A stretch of 64,000 nucleotides of DNA from Pseudomonas monsensis (GCF_014268495.2 NZ_CP077087.1:6250001-6314000); one strand, 5' to 3'. Counted from the stretch's first letter, positions 7,649-16,460 are shown. Notes: generated by a model from the sequence alone, not told the origin. A program made the numbers and translations.

Positions 7649-9163
7649 TCAGCCAAGAAACAGCTGATAGGCCGGGTTCTCGCTTTCATCCCAATACGGG
7701 TAACCGATTTCCTCAAGGGCCGCCGGCACCAGATGGCGCTCGTCGTGCGGGACTTGCAGACCGGCGACCACGCGGCCATCGGCAGCCCCGTGGTTGCGGT
7801 AGTGGAACATCGAGATGTTCCAGCGCCCGCCCAGCTTGTTGAGGAAGTTGAACAGCGCCCCCGGACGTTCCGGGAACTCGAAGCGAAACACCACTTCATC
7901 AATGACGTGCGCCGCGTGCCCGCCGACCATGTGGCGAATGTGCAACTTGGCCAGCTCGTTATCGGTCAGGTCGATGACCGGGAAACCCTGTTCGGTCAGG
8001 CTCGCCAGCAGGGCGCTGCGCGGGTCGTTTTCCGGGTGGGTCTGCACGCCGACGAAAATGTGCGCTTCGCTGCCGGTGTTGTAGCGGTAGTTGAATTCGG
8101 TGATCTGGCGTTTGCCAACGGCCTCGCAGAACGCCTTGAAGCTGCCGGCCTTCTCGGGAATGGTCACCGCGATGATCGCTTCGCGGCCTTCACCCAGCTC
8201 GGCGCGTTCGGCGACGTGGCGCAGGCGGTCGAAGTTGACGTTGGCGCCAGAGTCGATGGCGACGAAGGTCTGGCCGCTGACGCCGCGCAACTCGACATAC
8301 TTCTTGATCCCGGCCACGCCCAAAGCGCCGGCAGGTTCGGTGATCGAGCGGGTATCGTCGTAGATATCCTTGATGGCGGCGCAGATTTCGTCCGTGCTGA
8401 CGGTGATCACTTCGTCGACGTAATCCTTGCAGATGTCGAAGGTGTGCTGGCCGATCTGCGCCACCGCCACGCCGTCGGCGAAGATGCCCACGGTCGGCAA
8501 TACCACGCGCTCACCCGCGGCCATGGCCGCTTGCAGGCAATTGGAGTCGTCCGGCTCGACACCGATGACCTTGATGTCCGGGCGCAGGTATTTCACATAC
8601 GCTGCGATGCCGGCGATCAGACCGCCGCCGCCGACCGGCACGAAGATCGCGTCCAGCGGTTGCGGGTGCTGACGCAGAATTTCCATCGCCACGGTGCCCT
8701 GCCCGGCAATGGTGTGCGGATCGTCGTACGGGTGGATGTAGACGTAGCCCTTTTCGTCGACCAGTTTCAGCGAATAGGCCAGTGCCTCCGGGAACGAATC
8801 GCCGTGCAGCACCACTTTGCCGCCACGCGAGCGCACGCCCTCGACCTTGATCTCCGGGGTGGTCTTGGGCATGACGATAGTGGCTTTGACGCCCAGCACT
8901 TTCGCCGCCAGGGCCAGACCCTGCGCATGGTTACCCGCCGATGCAGTGACCACGCCACGGGCGCGCTCTTCGTCGGTCAACTGGGTCAATTTGTTGTAGG
9001 CGCCGCGAATCTTGAACGAGAACACCGGCTGCAAGTCTTCACGCTTGAGCCAGATGTCATTGCCCAGCCGCTCGGAGAGCTGGCGAGCGTTCTGCAGCGG
9101 GGTTTCTACGGCAACGTCATAAACGCGCGAGGTGAGGATCTTTTTGACGTACTGTTCGAGCAT
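7649..9163 (-). CDS. ilvA: Threonine ammonia-lyase, biosynthetic (threonine deaminase)
   Basis: PLP enzyme that converts L-threonine to 2-oxobutanoate and ammonia, the committed step of isoleucine synthesis. The 504-residue length is that of the long, feedback-regulated form. The PLP lysine is Lys51 in FSFKIRGAYNKL; the glycine loop VPVGGGGLIAG binds the cofactor phosphate; and the region after about residue 330 contains two ACT-like regulatory modules (AVTIPEKAGSFKAF and EFPERPGALFNFL) that sense isoleucine and valine. It is divergent from rpiA, a neighbourhood conserved in Pseudomonas. Confidence 0.97.
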   Translation of the reverse strand: MLEQYVKKILTSRVYDVAVETPLQNARQLSERLGNDIWLKREDLQPVFSFKIRGAYNKLTQLTDEERARGVVTASAGNHAQGLALAAKVLGVKATIVMPKTTPEIKVEGVRSRGGKVVLHGDSFPEALAYSLKLVDEKGYVYIHPYDDPHTIAGQGTVAMEILRQHPQPLDAIFVPVGGGGLIAGIAAYVKYLRPDIKVIGVEPDDSNCLQAAMAAGERVVLPTVGIFADGVAVAQIGQHTFDICKDYVDEVITVSTDEICAAIKDIYDDTRSITEPAGALGVAGIKKYVELRGVSGQTFVAIDSGANVNFDRLRHVAERAELGEGREAIIAVTIPEKAGSFKAFCEAVGKRQITEFNYRYNTGSEAHIFVGVQTHPENDPRSALLASLTEQGFPVIDLTDNELAKLHIRHMVGGHAAHVIDEVVFRFEFPERPGALFNFLNKLGGRWNISMFHYRNHGAADGRVVAGLQVPHDERHLVPAALEEIGYPYWDESENPAYQLFLG

Positions 9164-9248
9164 CGGAAAGCATCACTGAGCGGGTTGGGCAGGGCCAAGG
9201 AGTCTAACCCGGCTTTTGCCCGGACGACCACACGAATCCAGAGGTTTT

Positions 9249-9269
9249 AGCCGCGCTTGCGGCTATAAT
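9249..9269 (+). promoter_or_regulatory. Probable rpiA promoter with inverted repeat against the -10 box
   Basis: A perfect TATAAT -10 box (9264-9269) lies 42 bp upstream of the rpiA start. A perfect 6-4-6 inverted repeat, AGCCGC-GCTT-GCGGCT (9249-9264), occupies the spacer and runs into the -10 box. No good -35 box is visible at the right distance (GAGGTT at 9241). Confidence 0.5.
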
Positions 9270-9311
9270 GCCGGCCTTTCCGTTCTCACCTTGCCCGCTT
9301 CCGGAGCCCGC

Positions 9312-9986
9312 ATGACCCAGGATCAACTCAAACAGGCAGTGGCGCAGGCCGCCGTCGACTTCATCCTTCCGAAACTCGACGACAAGAGCATCGTCGGGGT
9401 CGGCACCGGCTCCACCGCCAACTGCTTCATCGACGCCCTGGCCCAGCACAAGGGCGCGTTCGATGGCGCGGTCGCCAGCTCCGAAGCCACCGCTGCGCGC
9501 CTCAAGGGCCACGGTATTCCAGTGTATGAGCTGAACACCGTCAGCGACCTGGAGTTCTACGTCGACGGCGCCGATGAAAGCGACGCGCACCTGAACCTGA
9601 TCAAGGGCGGCGGCGCAGCCCTGACCCGCGAGAAGATCGTCGCCGCCGTGGCCAAGACCTTCATCTGCATCGCCGACGCCAGCAAACTGGTGCCGGTGCT
9701 GGGTGAATTCCCGCTGCCGGTCGAAGTGATCCCGATGGCCCGCAGCCACGTTGCCCGCCAACTGGTGAAACTGGGCGGCGACCCGGTGTACCGCGAAGGC
9801 GTGCTGACCGACAACGGCAACATCATTCTCGACGTGTTCAACCTGCAGATCACCAACCCGGTGGAGCTGGAAGCGCAGATCAATGCGATCGTCGGCGTGG
9901 TCACCAACGGCCTGTTCGCGGCGCGTCCGGCGGACCTGTTGTTGCTGGGCACCAGCGAAGGCGTGAAAACCCTCAAGGCTGAGTAA
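9312..9986 (+). CDS. rpiA: Ribose-5-phosphate isomerase A
   Basis: Interconverts ribose 5-phosphate and ribulose 5-phosphate in the non-oxidative pentose phosphate pathway. The 224-residue protein shows the family motifs: VGVGTGSTANCFID (phosphate binding), SSEATAARLKGHG, the catalytic YVDGADESD segment and the KGGGAALTREKI loop. The frame is open upstream to 9216, but the ATG at 9312 has a GGAG ribosome site and starts MTQDQLKQAVAQAA, the normal N terminus. Divergent from ilvA; followed by a REPIN. Confidence 0.97.
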   Translation: MTQDQLKQAVAQAAVDFILPKLDDKSIVGVGTGSTANCFIDALAQHKGAFDGAVASSEATAARLKGHGIPVYELNTVSDLEFYVDGADESDAHLNLIKGGGAALTREKIVAAVAKTFICIADASKLVPVLGEFPLPVEVIPMARSHVARQLVKLGGDPVYREGVLTDNGNIILDVFNLQITNPVELEAQINAIVGVVTNGLFAARPADLLLLGTSEGVKTLKAE

Positions 9987-10024
9987 GCCCAGACTGCCCG
10001 AAATTTATGGGCAGACAAATGAAC

Positions 10025-10116
10025 CTGTGGGAGCGAGCTTGCTCGCGAAGGCGCCGGGTCAGCCAATGAAGATGTTGGCTGATCCACCGCATTCGCGAGC
10101 AAGCTCGCTCCCACAG
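10025..10116. repeat. REP doublet (GTGGGAGCGAGCTTGCTCGCG class)
   Basis: Inverted arms CTGTGGGAGCGAGCTTGCTC and GAGCAAGCTCGCTCCCACAG flank a variable loop. It lies between convergent rpiA and the SdiA-regulated-type gene. Confidence 0.93.
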
Positions 10117-10132
10117 TGTTTTGTGGTGTTGA

Positions 10133-11050
10133 TTAGTTCAGTGTTGGTTTTTTGAAGACGTAAAACAGATTCGGCTCACTCACCAGATACAACGTGCCGT
10201 CATCATCCATCGCAATCCCCTCCGCCTGCGGCACGGTTTTCTTCAAACCCTGGCGCCCGCCACTGATCGACATCGTGCTCAACGGCCGCCCGCCGACATC
10301 CAGCTCCAGAATCAACCGTGACTCATCCGACAGCGCCAGCAAATGCCCGCTGCGCTCGTCGTATTGCAGGCTCGACAGATCGCGCACAAACATCCCGGCA
10401 TCGCGCTTGGGATCGTTGATCACGTGCACCGCGTAGGACTTCTCCGGATTGAAGTGCGGAAAACCGTGCACTTCGTAGATCAGCATCGGGTTGCGTTCCT
10501 TCGCAACAAACAAGCGCTTGCCTACCGAGTCATACGCCAGGCCTTCAAAACCTTTGTTGCTGGCCATATGCACGCCTAGGGTCATCTGCTCGGCGTCCGC
10601 CGCGTCGAGGAATGTGGTGTCTGCCTCCAAGTGAATCTTGATCAGCCGCTGCTGACGCTCATCCGTGATCACGTAGGTGTCGGCGCTGATGTACTCGACG
10701 GCTTCGGGATCGCCAAAACCAATCAGGGCAATGCGCCGCAGGATCTTGCCTTCGAGCGACAGTTCGACCAGTTCGGAATTCTTGTTGGTTACGGTGAACA
10801 GGCTTTTGCGCACCGGATCGAAGGTGAGCGCCGAAACATCGTCGTCCAGCCCGTCAATCACCCGCGCTTCAATCTCGACCCGATACTGATCCAGCCCAAT
10901 CGACTCGCTACTCTGCGGTTGCCACAGCGTGTGCAGATTGAACCAGGCGCGCTCGAACAGGCGCAGGTATTGGCCGATCGCAATCAACGCGATCAGGGCA
11001 ATCACCGACAGGGTGACGAACAGGGGCTTGGGGCGGGCAAGTCGACGCAT
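10133..11050 (-). CDS. SdiA-regulated domain protein (first of a tandem pair)
   Basis: Predicted membrane-anchored, periplasm-facing protein of 305 residues. A hydrophobic segment near residues 13-33 (LFVTLSVIALIALIAIGQYL) follows a basic start, consistent with a signal anchor. The rest resembles the YjiK / SdiA-regulated family, a beta-propeller-like fold: repeats such as DDVSALTFDPVRKSLFTVTN, YVITDERQQRLIKI and AEGIAMDDDGTLYLVSEPN are recognisable. It shares clear similarity and order of motifs with the next gene upstream (11157-12080), so this is a tandem duplication. The function of the family is unknown; the propeller could bind a small ligand or phosphate ester. Confidence 0.85.
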   Translation of the reverse strand: MRRLARPKPLFVTLSVIALIALIAIGQYLRLFERAWFNLHTLWQPQSSESIGLDQYRVEIEARVIDGLDDDVSALTFDPVRKSLFTVTNKNSELVELSLEGKILRRIALIGFGDPEAVEYISADTYVITDERQQRLIKIHLEADTTFLDAADAEQMTLGVHMASNKGFEGLAYDSVGKRLFVAKERNPMLIYEVHGFPHFNPEKSYAVHVINDPKRDAGMFVRDLSSLQYDERSGHLLALSDESRLILELDVGGRPLSTMSISGGRQGLKKTVPQAEGIAMDDDGTLYLVSEPNLFYVFKKPTLN

Positions 11051-11156
11051 TCGGGCGGGCTCGGATTCAAAACAGGCGGATGAAATATCACGCCCGTCTG
11101 AATTGAAGCTTAATGGCCACTTGCCTTAAACCACAAGACAACCCCGGAAGCAGGGG

Positions 11157-12080
11157 CTATTTGTGTTTTTCGAAGCGGTAAAACAGGTTGGGTTCACTGA
11201 CCATGTACAGCGTACCGGCCTCGTCCATGGTCACGCCTTCGGCACGGGGAATGGTGTTTTTCAGACCGTTGAAGCCGCCCAGCAGGGTCATGAAGCTGAC
11301 CTGTCCGCCTTTCTCGTCCAGCTCCAGCAACAGGTGCGAATCGGCAGACAGCACCAGAGTGTGCTGGGTGCGCGGGTCAATCGCCAGGGCCGAGAGGTTG
11401 CGGATATCCAGCTCATCATTGGCAAGCTTCTGCTTGTCACCCTTGAGGGTCTGGCTGCCGTCGCTTTTCCAGGTGAACAGCGCCGGCGGACGCTCTTCGC
11501 CCAACAGCAGTTGCTGGTTGTGCGGGTCCCAGGTAATCGCTTCGAAGGCTTTGTTCTGATCTTTCGACGGGCCGAGATCGTACTTGGGGAAGTCGGCGAT
11601 GTTCAATTCGCGAGTGTCGGCATCGACCTTGACGATCGAGAGCATGTGCTGACGCTCATCGACAATGGCCATCAGGCCGTTCTCCATGACCGTCAGGCCT
11701 TCCGGATTGCTCCAGCCCACCAGCGGCATTTTGCGCAGCACATCGCCGTGCAGGGTGAGTTCGACCAGGAACGGATTTTTGCCCATCACCGAAAACAGGG
11801 TCTTGGTCTGTGGATTGTAGGCGAGGTCCGAGGCCTCGTCCTTTTCCATGCCCGGCAGCAGTTTGCCGTCGATGACCACCCGATAGTCCGGCAACCAGAC
11901 GCTGGCTTTCTGCTCGGCCTGGCTCTCGAAACGCTCGCGCACCCAGAGCAGGCCACGGTCATCCCAATGCATGGCAAACGCCAGACCATAAGCGGCGGCA
12001 AGCACCAGCAACAGCCAGACATACCAACGCAGGGCAAAACGTGAACGACGAGGAGAATCGAGCTGAGTTTGAGCAGACAT
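11157..12080 (-). CDS. SdiA-regulated domain protein (second of a tandem pair)
   Basis: A 307-residue paralogue of the neighbouring gene. A basic start (SPRRSRFALRW) precedes one hydrophobic segment (YVWLLLVLAAAYGLAFAM, about residues 19-36), giving a signal anchor with the bulk in the periplasm. Matching motifs are DEASDLAYNPQTKTLFSVMG, LMAIVDERQHMLSIVK and AEGVTMDEAGTLYMVSEPNL; the last is almost the same as in the paralogue. The genes are 106 bp apart, same strand, probably one transcript. Function not known. Confidence 0.85.
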   Translation of the reverse strand: MSAQTQLDSPRRSRFALRWYVWLLLVLAAAYGLAFAMHWDDRGLLWVRERFESQAEQKASVWLPDYRVVIDGKLLPGMEKDEASDLAYNPQTKTLFSVMGKNPFLVELTLHGDVLRKMPLVGWSNPEGLTVMENGLMAIVDERQHMLSIVKVDADTRELNIADFPKYDLGPSKDQNKAFEAITWDPHNQQLLLGEERPPALFTWKSDGSQTLKGDKQKLANDELDIRNLSALAIDPRTQHTLVLSADSHLLLELDEKGGQVSFMTLLGGFNGLKNTIPRAEGVTMDEAGTLYMVSEPNLFYRFEKHK

Positions 12081-12238
12081 CAGGGACGCATTCCGAATAT
12101 TCAGGCTATGGGTAATAGCACAAAGAGGCCGGCTCAGACGCCAGAATGAGAGGAATTATCCGGACAGGATGTGAAAAAAACGGTAAACGGCGGGATTGTC
12201 GTGTGTTGCCAGCGATCTGCAGGGCCCCACAAAACAAT

Positions 12239-12328
12239 GTGGGAGCGAGCTTGCTCGCGAAGGCGCCAGGTCAGTCGACATCATCGTTGCCTGACACTCC
12301 GTCTTCGCGAGCAAGCTCGCTCCCACAG
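12239..12328. repeat. REP doublet (GTGGGAGCGAGCTTGCTCGCG class)
   Basis: Inverted arms TGTGGGAGCGAGCTTGCTCG and CGAGCAAGCTCGCTCCCACA about 50 bp apart. It lies in the 267-bp gap between the second SdiA-regulated-type gene and the FAA-hydrolase gene; nothing else is evident in that gap. Confidence 0.93.
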
Positions 12329-12347
12329 GGGATTTGCAGTGTTGCGG

Positions 12348-13013
12348 TTAGCGTACGCTGCTGGTGAAGCGGCTCGCGCCGACCAGTTCGAGCACGATGT
12401 CGTCGCCGACATTCAGCGGACCGACGCCCACCGGGGTGCCGGTGAGAATCACGTCGCCGGCCTGTAGCGAGAAGCAGCCGGCCATGTGCTGAATCATCGG
12501 CACGATCGGGTTGAGCATCGCGCTGCTGTTGCCGTCCTGGCGCACTTCACCGTTGATGGTCAGGCGTATGCCGATGTCGGTCAGGTCAGCGAAGGTGCTG
12601 CCGACCACGAACGGGGCGATCACCGCTGCGCCGTCGAACGACTTGGCGATTTCCCACGGCAGGCCCTTGGACTTGAGCTCGGCCTGCTTGTCGCGCAGGG
12701 TCAGGTCCAGCGCCGGGGCGAAACCGGAGATCGCGTCGAGCACCTCTTCGCGGCTCGGCTTGGTCGACAGCGGCTTGCCGATCAGCACAGCGATTTCCGC
12801 TTCGTAGTGCACCGAACCGCGCTCGGTCGGAATGCTGAACCCGCCTTCCAGCGGCACCACACAACTGCCCGGCTTGATGAACAGCAACGGTTCGGTCGGG
12901 ACCGGGTTGTCCAGTTCCTTGGCGTGTTCGGCGTAATTACGGCCAATGCACACGACTTTCCCGATCGGGAAGTGAATGCGCGTGCCGTCGACATACTGGT
13001 GCTGATAGCTCAT
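12348..13013 (-). CDS. Fumarylacetoacetate hydrolase (FAH) family protein
   Basis: Cytosolic metal-dependent hydrolase or decarboxylase of 221 residues, the short single-domain form of the FAH superfamily. Recognisable are KVVCIGRNYAEHAKEL at the start, the metal-binding stretch VHYEAEIAVLIGKPL, and the C-terminal AGDVILTGTPVGVGPLNVGD. Members act on 2-oxo acid substrates such as acylpyruvates or oxaloacetate; the true substrate here is not visible. It follows the D-2-hydroxyglutarate dehydrogenase gene by 41 bp on the same strand, so the two are probably co-transcribed. Confidence 0.92.
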   Translation of the reverse strand: MSYQHQYVDGTRIHFPIGKVVCIGRNYAEHAKELDNPVPTEPLLFIKPGSCVVPLEGGFSIPTERGSVHYEAEIAVLIGKPLSTKPSREEVLDAISGFAPALDLTLRDKQAELKSKGLPWEIAKSFDGAAVIAPFVVGSTFADLTDIGIRLTINGEVRQDGNSSAMLNPIVPMIQHMAGCFSLQAGDVILTGTPVGVGPLNVGDDIVLELVGASRFTSSVR

Positions 13014-13054
13014 TTACCGACTCCTGCCTTCATTGATTCATCAAAGATTGCCCA

Positions 13055-14449
13055 TCAAACCGCGAAGATCTTGCCCGGGTTCATGATGCCGTTCGGGTCG
13101 AACACCGCCTTGACCGCTTTCATGTACTCGATCTCGACCGGGGAGCGGCTGTAGGTCAAGTAATCGCGCTTGGTCATGCCGACACCGTGTTCGGCGGAGA
13201 TCGAGCCGTTGTACTTCTCGACGGTTTCGAACACCCACTTGTTGACGGTTGCGCACTTGGCGAAAAACTCGTCCTTGCTCAGGTTATCCGGCTTGAGGAT
13301 GTTCAGGTGCAAGTTGCCGTCGCCGATGTGGCCGAACCAGACGATTTCGAAGTCTGGATAGTGTTCGCCGACGATCGCGTCGATTTCCTGCAGGAATGCC
13401 GGCACTTTCGACACGGTGACCGAGATGTCGTTCTTGTACGGCGTCCAGTGCGAGATGGTTTCGGAGATGTATTCGCGCAGCTTCCACAGGTTCTGCAGCT
13501 GGGTTTCGCTCTGGCTCATCACGCCGTCCAGCACCCAGCCCTGCTCGACGCAGTGCTCGAAGGTTTCCAGCGCGCTGTTGGCCACTTCTTCAGTAGTCGC
13601 TTCAAATTCCAGCAGCGCGTAGAACGGGCAGTCGGTTTCGAAGGGCGCCGGCACATCGCCACGGCCCAGCACTTTGGCCAGAGCCTTGTCGGAGAAGAAT
13701 TCGAACGCGGTCAGGTCGAGTTTGCCCTGGAAAGCGTGCAGCACCGGCATGATCGAATCGAAATCGGCAGTGCCAAGGACCATCGCGGTGAGGTTTTTCG
13801 GCGCGCGATCCAGACGCATGGTCGCTTCCACCACGAAACCAAGAGTGCCTTCGGCGCCGATGAACAATTGGCGCAGGTCATAACCGGTGGCGTTCTTGAT
13901 CAGGTCTTTGTTCAGCTCCAGCACATCGCCCTTGCCGGTCACCACCTTCATGCCGGCGACCCAGTTGCGGGTCATGCCGTAGCGAATCACCTTGATCCCG
14001 CCGGCATTGGTGCCGATATTACCGCCAATCTGGCTGGAACCGGCCGAAGCGAAGTCCACCGGGTAGTACAGGCCGTTTTCTTCGGCGACGTTCTGCAAGT
14101 GCTCGGTGACCACGCCCGGCTGACACACGGCGGTGCGGTCGGTGAGGTTCACGTCGAGAATCTGGTTCATGTAGTCGAACGACACCACCACTTCGCCATT
14201 GGCGGCCACGGCGGCGGCAGAAAGCCCGGTGCGCCCGCCGGATGGCACCAGCGCCACCTTGTGGGTGTTGGCCCAACGGACGATGGCCTGCACCTGCTCG
14301 ATAGTCTTGGGAAACACGATGGCACTTGGCGCCGGGGCGAAGTGCTTGGTCCAGTCCTTGCCGTACGTGTTCAGGGAGTCGGCATCGGTCAGGACCTTGC
14401 CAGGCTCGACCAGGGTCTTCAGTTCATCAATCAGGGCAGGATTGGTCAT
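13055..14449 (-). CDS. D-2-hydroxyglutarate dehydrogenase (FAD-linked oxidase family)
   Basis: FAD enzyme oxidising D-2-hydroxyglutarate to 2-oxoglutarate. The 464-residue chain has an N-terminal FAD-binding domain (PSGGRTGLSAAAVA; GSSQIGGNIGTNAGGIKVIRYG split over residues about 115-140) and a C-terminal cap domain ending with GSISAEHGVGMTKRDYL. I choose the ATG at 14449, giving MTNPALIDELK, over an ATG 30 bases upstream, because GAGAG sits at a suitable distance. The gene is divergent from serA. In Pseudomonas this pair is functionally coupled: SerA reduces 2-oxoglutarate to D-2-hydroxyglutarate while recycling NADH, and this enzyme removes it. Confidence 0.9.
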   Translation of the reverse strand: MTNPALIDELKTLVEPGKVLTDADSLNTYGKDWTKHFAPAPSAIVFPKTIEQVQAIVRWANTHKVALVPSGGRTGLSAAAVAANGEVVVSFDYMNQILDVNLTDRTAVCQPGVVTEHLQNVAEENGLYYPVDFASAGSSQIGGNIGTNAGGIKVIRYGMTRNWVAGMKVVTGKGDVLELNKDLIKNATGYDLRQLFIGAEGTLGFVVEATMRLDRAPKNLTAMVLGTADFDSIMPVLHAFQGKLDLTAFEFFSDKALAKVLGRGDVPAPFETDCPFYALLEFEATTEEVANSALETFEHCVEQGWVLDGVMSQSETQLQNLWKLREYISETISHWTPYKNDISVTVSKVPAFLQEIDAIVGEHYPDFEIVWFGHIGDGNLHLNILKPDNLSKDEFFAKCATVNKWVFETVEKYNGSISAEHGVGMTKRDYLTYSRSPVEIEYMKAVKAVFDPNGIMNPGKIFAV

Positions 14450-14517
14450 CGACAGAACTCTCGAACAATTCATGGTCATCCTGAAGACGCTTCACGTCGC
14501 AGGAATGAGTGTTTCGC

Positions 14518-14545
14518 GGGGTGGCTATGCTAGCATACCGACCCC
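14518..14545. promoter_or_regulatory. Palindromic operator candidate between D2HGDH and serA
   Basis: A 28-bp imperfect palindrome with a perfect 12-bp core, TATGCTAGCATA (14526-14537), and outer arms GGGGT and ACCCC; only two base pairs on each half fail. The core puts the -10-like hexamer TATGCT on both strands, so it may be a shared promoter-operator for the divergent genes. Confidence 0.45.
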
Positions 14546-14653
14546 GCAGGCCAGTGCCCAAGGCCAGTTCTGCGGTGACGGCTTTCTTGTCGTCCAGGTC
14601 AATGTCTGTTGACCATTTCCTGCCATTTTTCTCCGGGATACAGGTTTACGCAG

Positions 14654-15883
14654 ATGAGCAAGACTTCTCTCGATAAGAGCAAGATCAAGTTCCTTCTTCT
14701 CGAAGGCGTCCACCAATCGGCTGTCGACGTCCTCAAGGCGGCGGGCTACACCAGCATCGAATACCTGACAGGCTCCTTGCCGGAAGCCGAGCTCAAGGAA
14801 AAGATCGCTGACGCTCACTTCATCGGCATTCGTTCGCGCACCCAACTGACCGAAGAGATCTTCGATCACGCGAAGAAGCTGGTGGCAGTCGGCTGTTTCT
14901 GCATCGGCACCAACCAGGTTGACCTGAGTGCTGCCCGCGAGCGCGGTATCGCCGTGTTCAACGCGCCGTACTCCAACACCCGCTCCGTTGCCGAGCTGGT
15001 ACTGGCCGAAGCGATCCTGCTGCTGCGCGGCATCCCGGAGAAGAACGCTTCCTGCCACCGTGGCGGCTGGATCAAGTCCGCAGCCAACTCCTTCGAGATC
15101 CGTGGCAAGAAACTGGGCATCGTCGGCTACGGCTCGATCGGTACGCAGCTGTCGGTTCTGGCGGAAGGCTTGGGCATGCAGGTGTTCTTCTATGACACCG
15201 TGACCAAGCTGCCGCTGGGCAACGCCACTCAGGTCGGCAACCTGCACGAGCTGCTGGGCATGTCCGATATCGTCACCCTGCACGTGCCGGAAACCGCTGC
15301 GACCCAGTGGATGATCGGCGAGAAGGAAATCCGCGCCATCAAGAAGGGCGGCATCCTGATCAACGCCGCGCGCGGCACCGTGGTCGAGCTGGACGCCCTG
15401 GCGGACGCGATCAAGGACAAGCACCTGATCGGCGCAGCCATCGACGTATTCCCGGTGGAGCCACGCTCCAACGACGAAGAGTTCGAAAGCCCGCTGCGTG
15501 GCCTGGACAACGTGATCCTGACCCCGCACATCGGTGGTTCGACCGCCGAAGCGCAAGCCAACATCGGTCTGGAAGTGGCAGAAAAACTGGTCAAGTACAG
15601 CGACAACGGTACGTCCGTTTCGTCGGTGAACTTCCCGGAAGTGGCCCTGCCGGCTCACCCTGGCAAGCACCGCCTGCTGCACATCCACGAGAACATCCCG
15701 GGTGTGATGAGCGAGATCAACAAGGTCTTCGCCGAAAACGGCATCAACATCTCCGGTCAGTTCCTGCAGACCAACGAGAAAGTCGGTTACGTGGTAATCG
15801 ACGTCGACGCCGAGTACTCGGAGCTGGCGCAAGAGAAGCTGCAACACGTCAACGGCACCATCCGTAGCCGTGTGCTCTTCTAA
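14654..15883 (+). CDS. serA: D-3-phosphoglycerate dehydrogenase
   Basis: First enzyme of serine synthesis: oxidises 3-phosphoglycerate to phosphohydroxypyruvate with NAD. The 409-residue protein has the split substrate domain, the NAD-binding Rossmann motif (GKKLGIVGYGSIGTQLSVLA), the catalytic Arg in the NTRSVAELV stretch, the catalytic His in LTPHIGGSTAEAQANIG and a C-terminal ACT domain (IHENIPGVMSEINKVF) for serine feedback. An upstream in-frame ATG exists at 14609, but the ATG at 14654 gives MSKTSLDKSKIKFLLLEG, the usual start. Divergent from D-2-hydroxyglutarate dehydrogenase, which clears a side product of this enzyme. Confidence 0.97.
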   Translation: MSKTSLDKSKIKFLLLEGVHQSAVDVLKAAGYTSIEYLTGSLPEAELKEKIADAHFIGIRSRTQLTEEIFDHAKKLVAVGCFCIGTNQVDLSAARERGIAVFNAPYSNTRSVAELVLAEAILLLRGIPEKNASCHRGGWIKSAANSFEIRGKKLGIVGYGSIGTQLSVLAEGLGMQVFFYDTVTKLPLGNATQVGNLHELLGMSDIVTLHVPETAATQWMIGEKEIRAIKKGGILINAARGTVVELDALADAIKDKHLIGAAIDVFPVEPRSNDEEFESPLRGLDNVILTPHIGGSTAEAQANIGLEVAEKLVKYSDNGTSVSSVNFPEVALPAHPGKHRLLHIHENIPGVMSEINKVFAENGINISGQFLQTNEKVGYVVIDVDAEYSELAQEKLQHVNGTIRSRVLF

Positions 15884-15887
15884 GAGC

Positions 15888-15968
15888 AGCTACAAGCCTC
15901 AAGTTACAAGCGGCAAGTGATGTTCGCTTTTGCTTTGACTTGAGGCTTTCAGCTTGAAGCTTGCAGCT
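15888..15968. repeat. Extragenic repeat of the AGCTTGAAGCTTGCAGCT type
   Basis: Inverted purine-rich arms: AGCTACAAGCCTCAAG at the left and CTTGAGGCTTTCAGCTTGAA leading to GCTTGCAGCT at the right. A related copy is at 37783-37866. It sits between serA and its terminator. Confidence 0.75.
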
Positions 15969-15970
15969 GT

Positions 15971-16005
15971 AAAAAAAGGGAGCCCCGAAGGGCTCCCTTT
16001 TTTTT
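15971..16005. terminator. Bidirectional intrinsic terminator
   Basis: Stem GGGAGCCC-CGAA-GGGCTCCC flanked by seven A at the left and eight T at the right, so it can stop serA (plus) and the DUF4399 gene (minus), whose stop codon touches it. Confidence 0.93.
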
Positions 16006-16429
16006 ATTCGACGTTAACGGTGATTTTCTTCGAGACGATTGGCGGATCGAACGGCATGTGGCCGCTGTCGCCCAGCTCCAGTTGCAGGGTGTGCTTGCCC
16101 GGTGCCAGTTTGATCGTGGCCTCGGTCTGCGCCTTGCCGAAGTGCATGTGGTTCGCATCATTCGGAATCGGCGCGCCTGCCGCCGGCAGCTTGTCGACGT
16201 CGATCAGCAGGTGGTGGTGCCCGGTGTTTTTGGTGACATCACCGGCCGGCGCCAACGCGACATCCTTGGTACCGAACTTGACTTTGAATTCCTGGGAAAC
16301 CGTGGCCCCGTCCTCGGGAGAAACGATGAACACTTCAGCGCCCTTGGGGGCCGGAGTCGCTGCACTGGCCAGCACTGAAACACCCATCAACAGGCCAGCC
16401 AAGGCTGCTCGTGACATAAACGTTTTCAT
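16004..16429 (-). CDS. DUF4399 domain periplasmic protein
   Basis: Exported protein of 141 residues: a cleavable signal peptide (MKTFMSRAALAGLLMGVSVLA, then SAATPAP, cleavage near residue 24) followed by a single compact domain. The family fingerprint is present: GHHHLLIDVDKLP, the IPNDANHMHFGKAQTE stretch and PGKHTLQLELGD, with many histidines that could bind metal. The function is unknown. It is divergent from a short solute-binding-protein gene; two perfect inverted repeats lie between them, which hints at shared control. Confidence 0.88.
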   Translation of the reverse strand: MKTFMSRAALAGLLMGVSVLASAATPAPKGAEVFIVSPEDGATVSQEFKVKFGTKDVALAPAGDVTKNTGHHHLLIDVDKLPAAGAPIPNDANHMHFGKAQTEATIKLAPGKHTLQLELGDSGHMPFDPPIVSKKITVNVE

Positions 16430-16460
16430 TCTATTCTCCAGTTTTTCCGTAAAATCCGCG

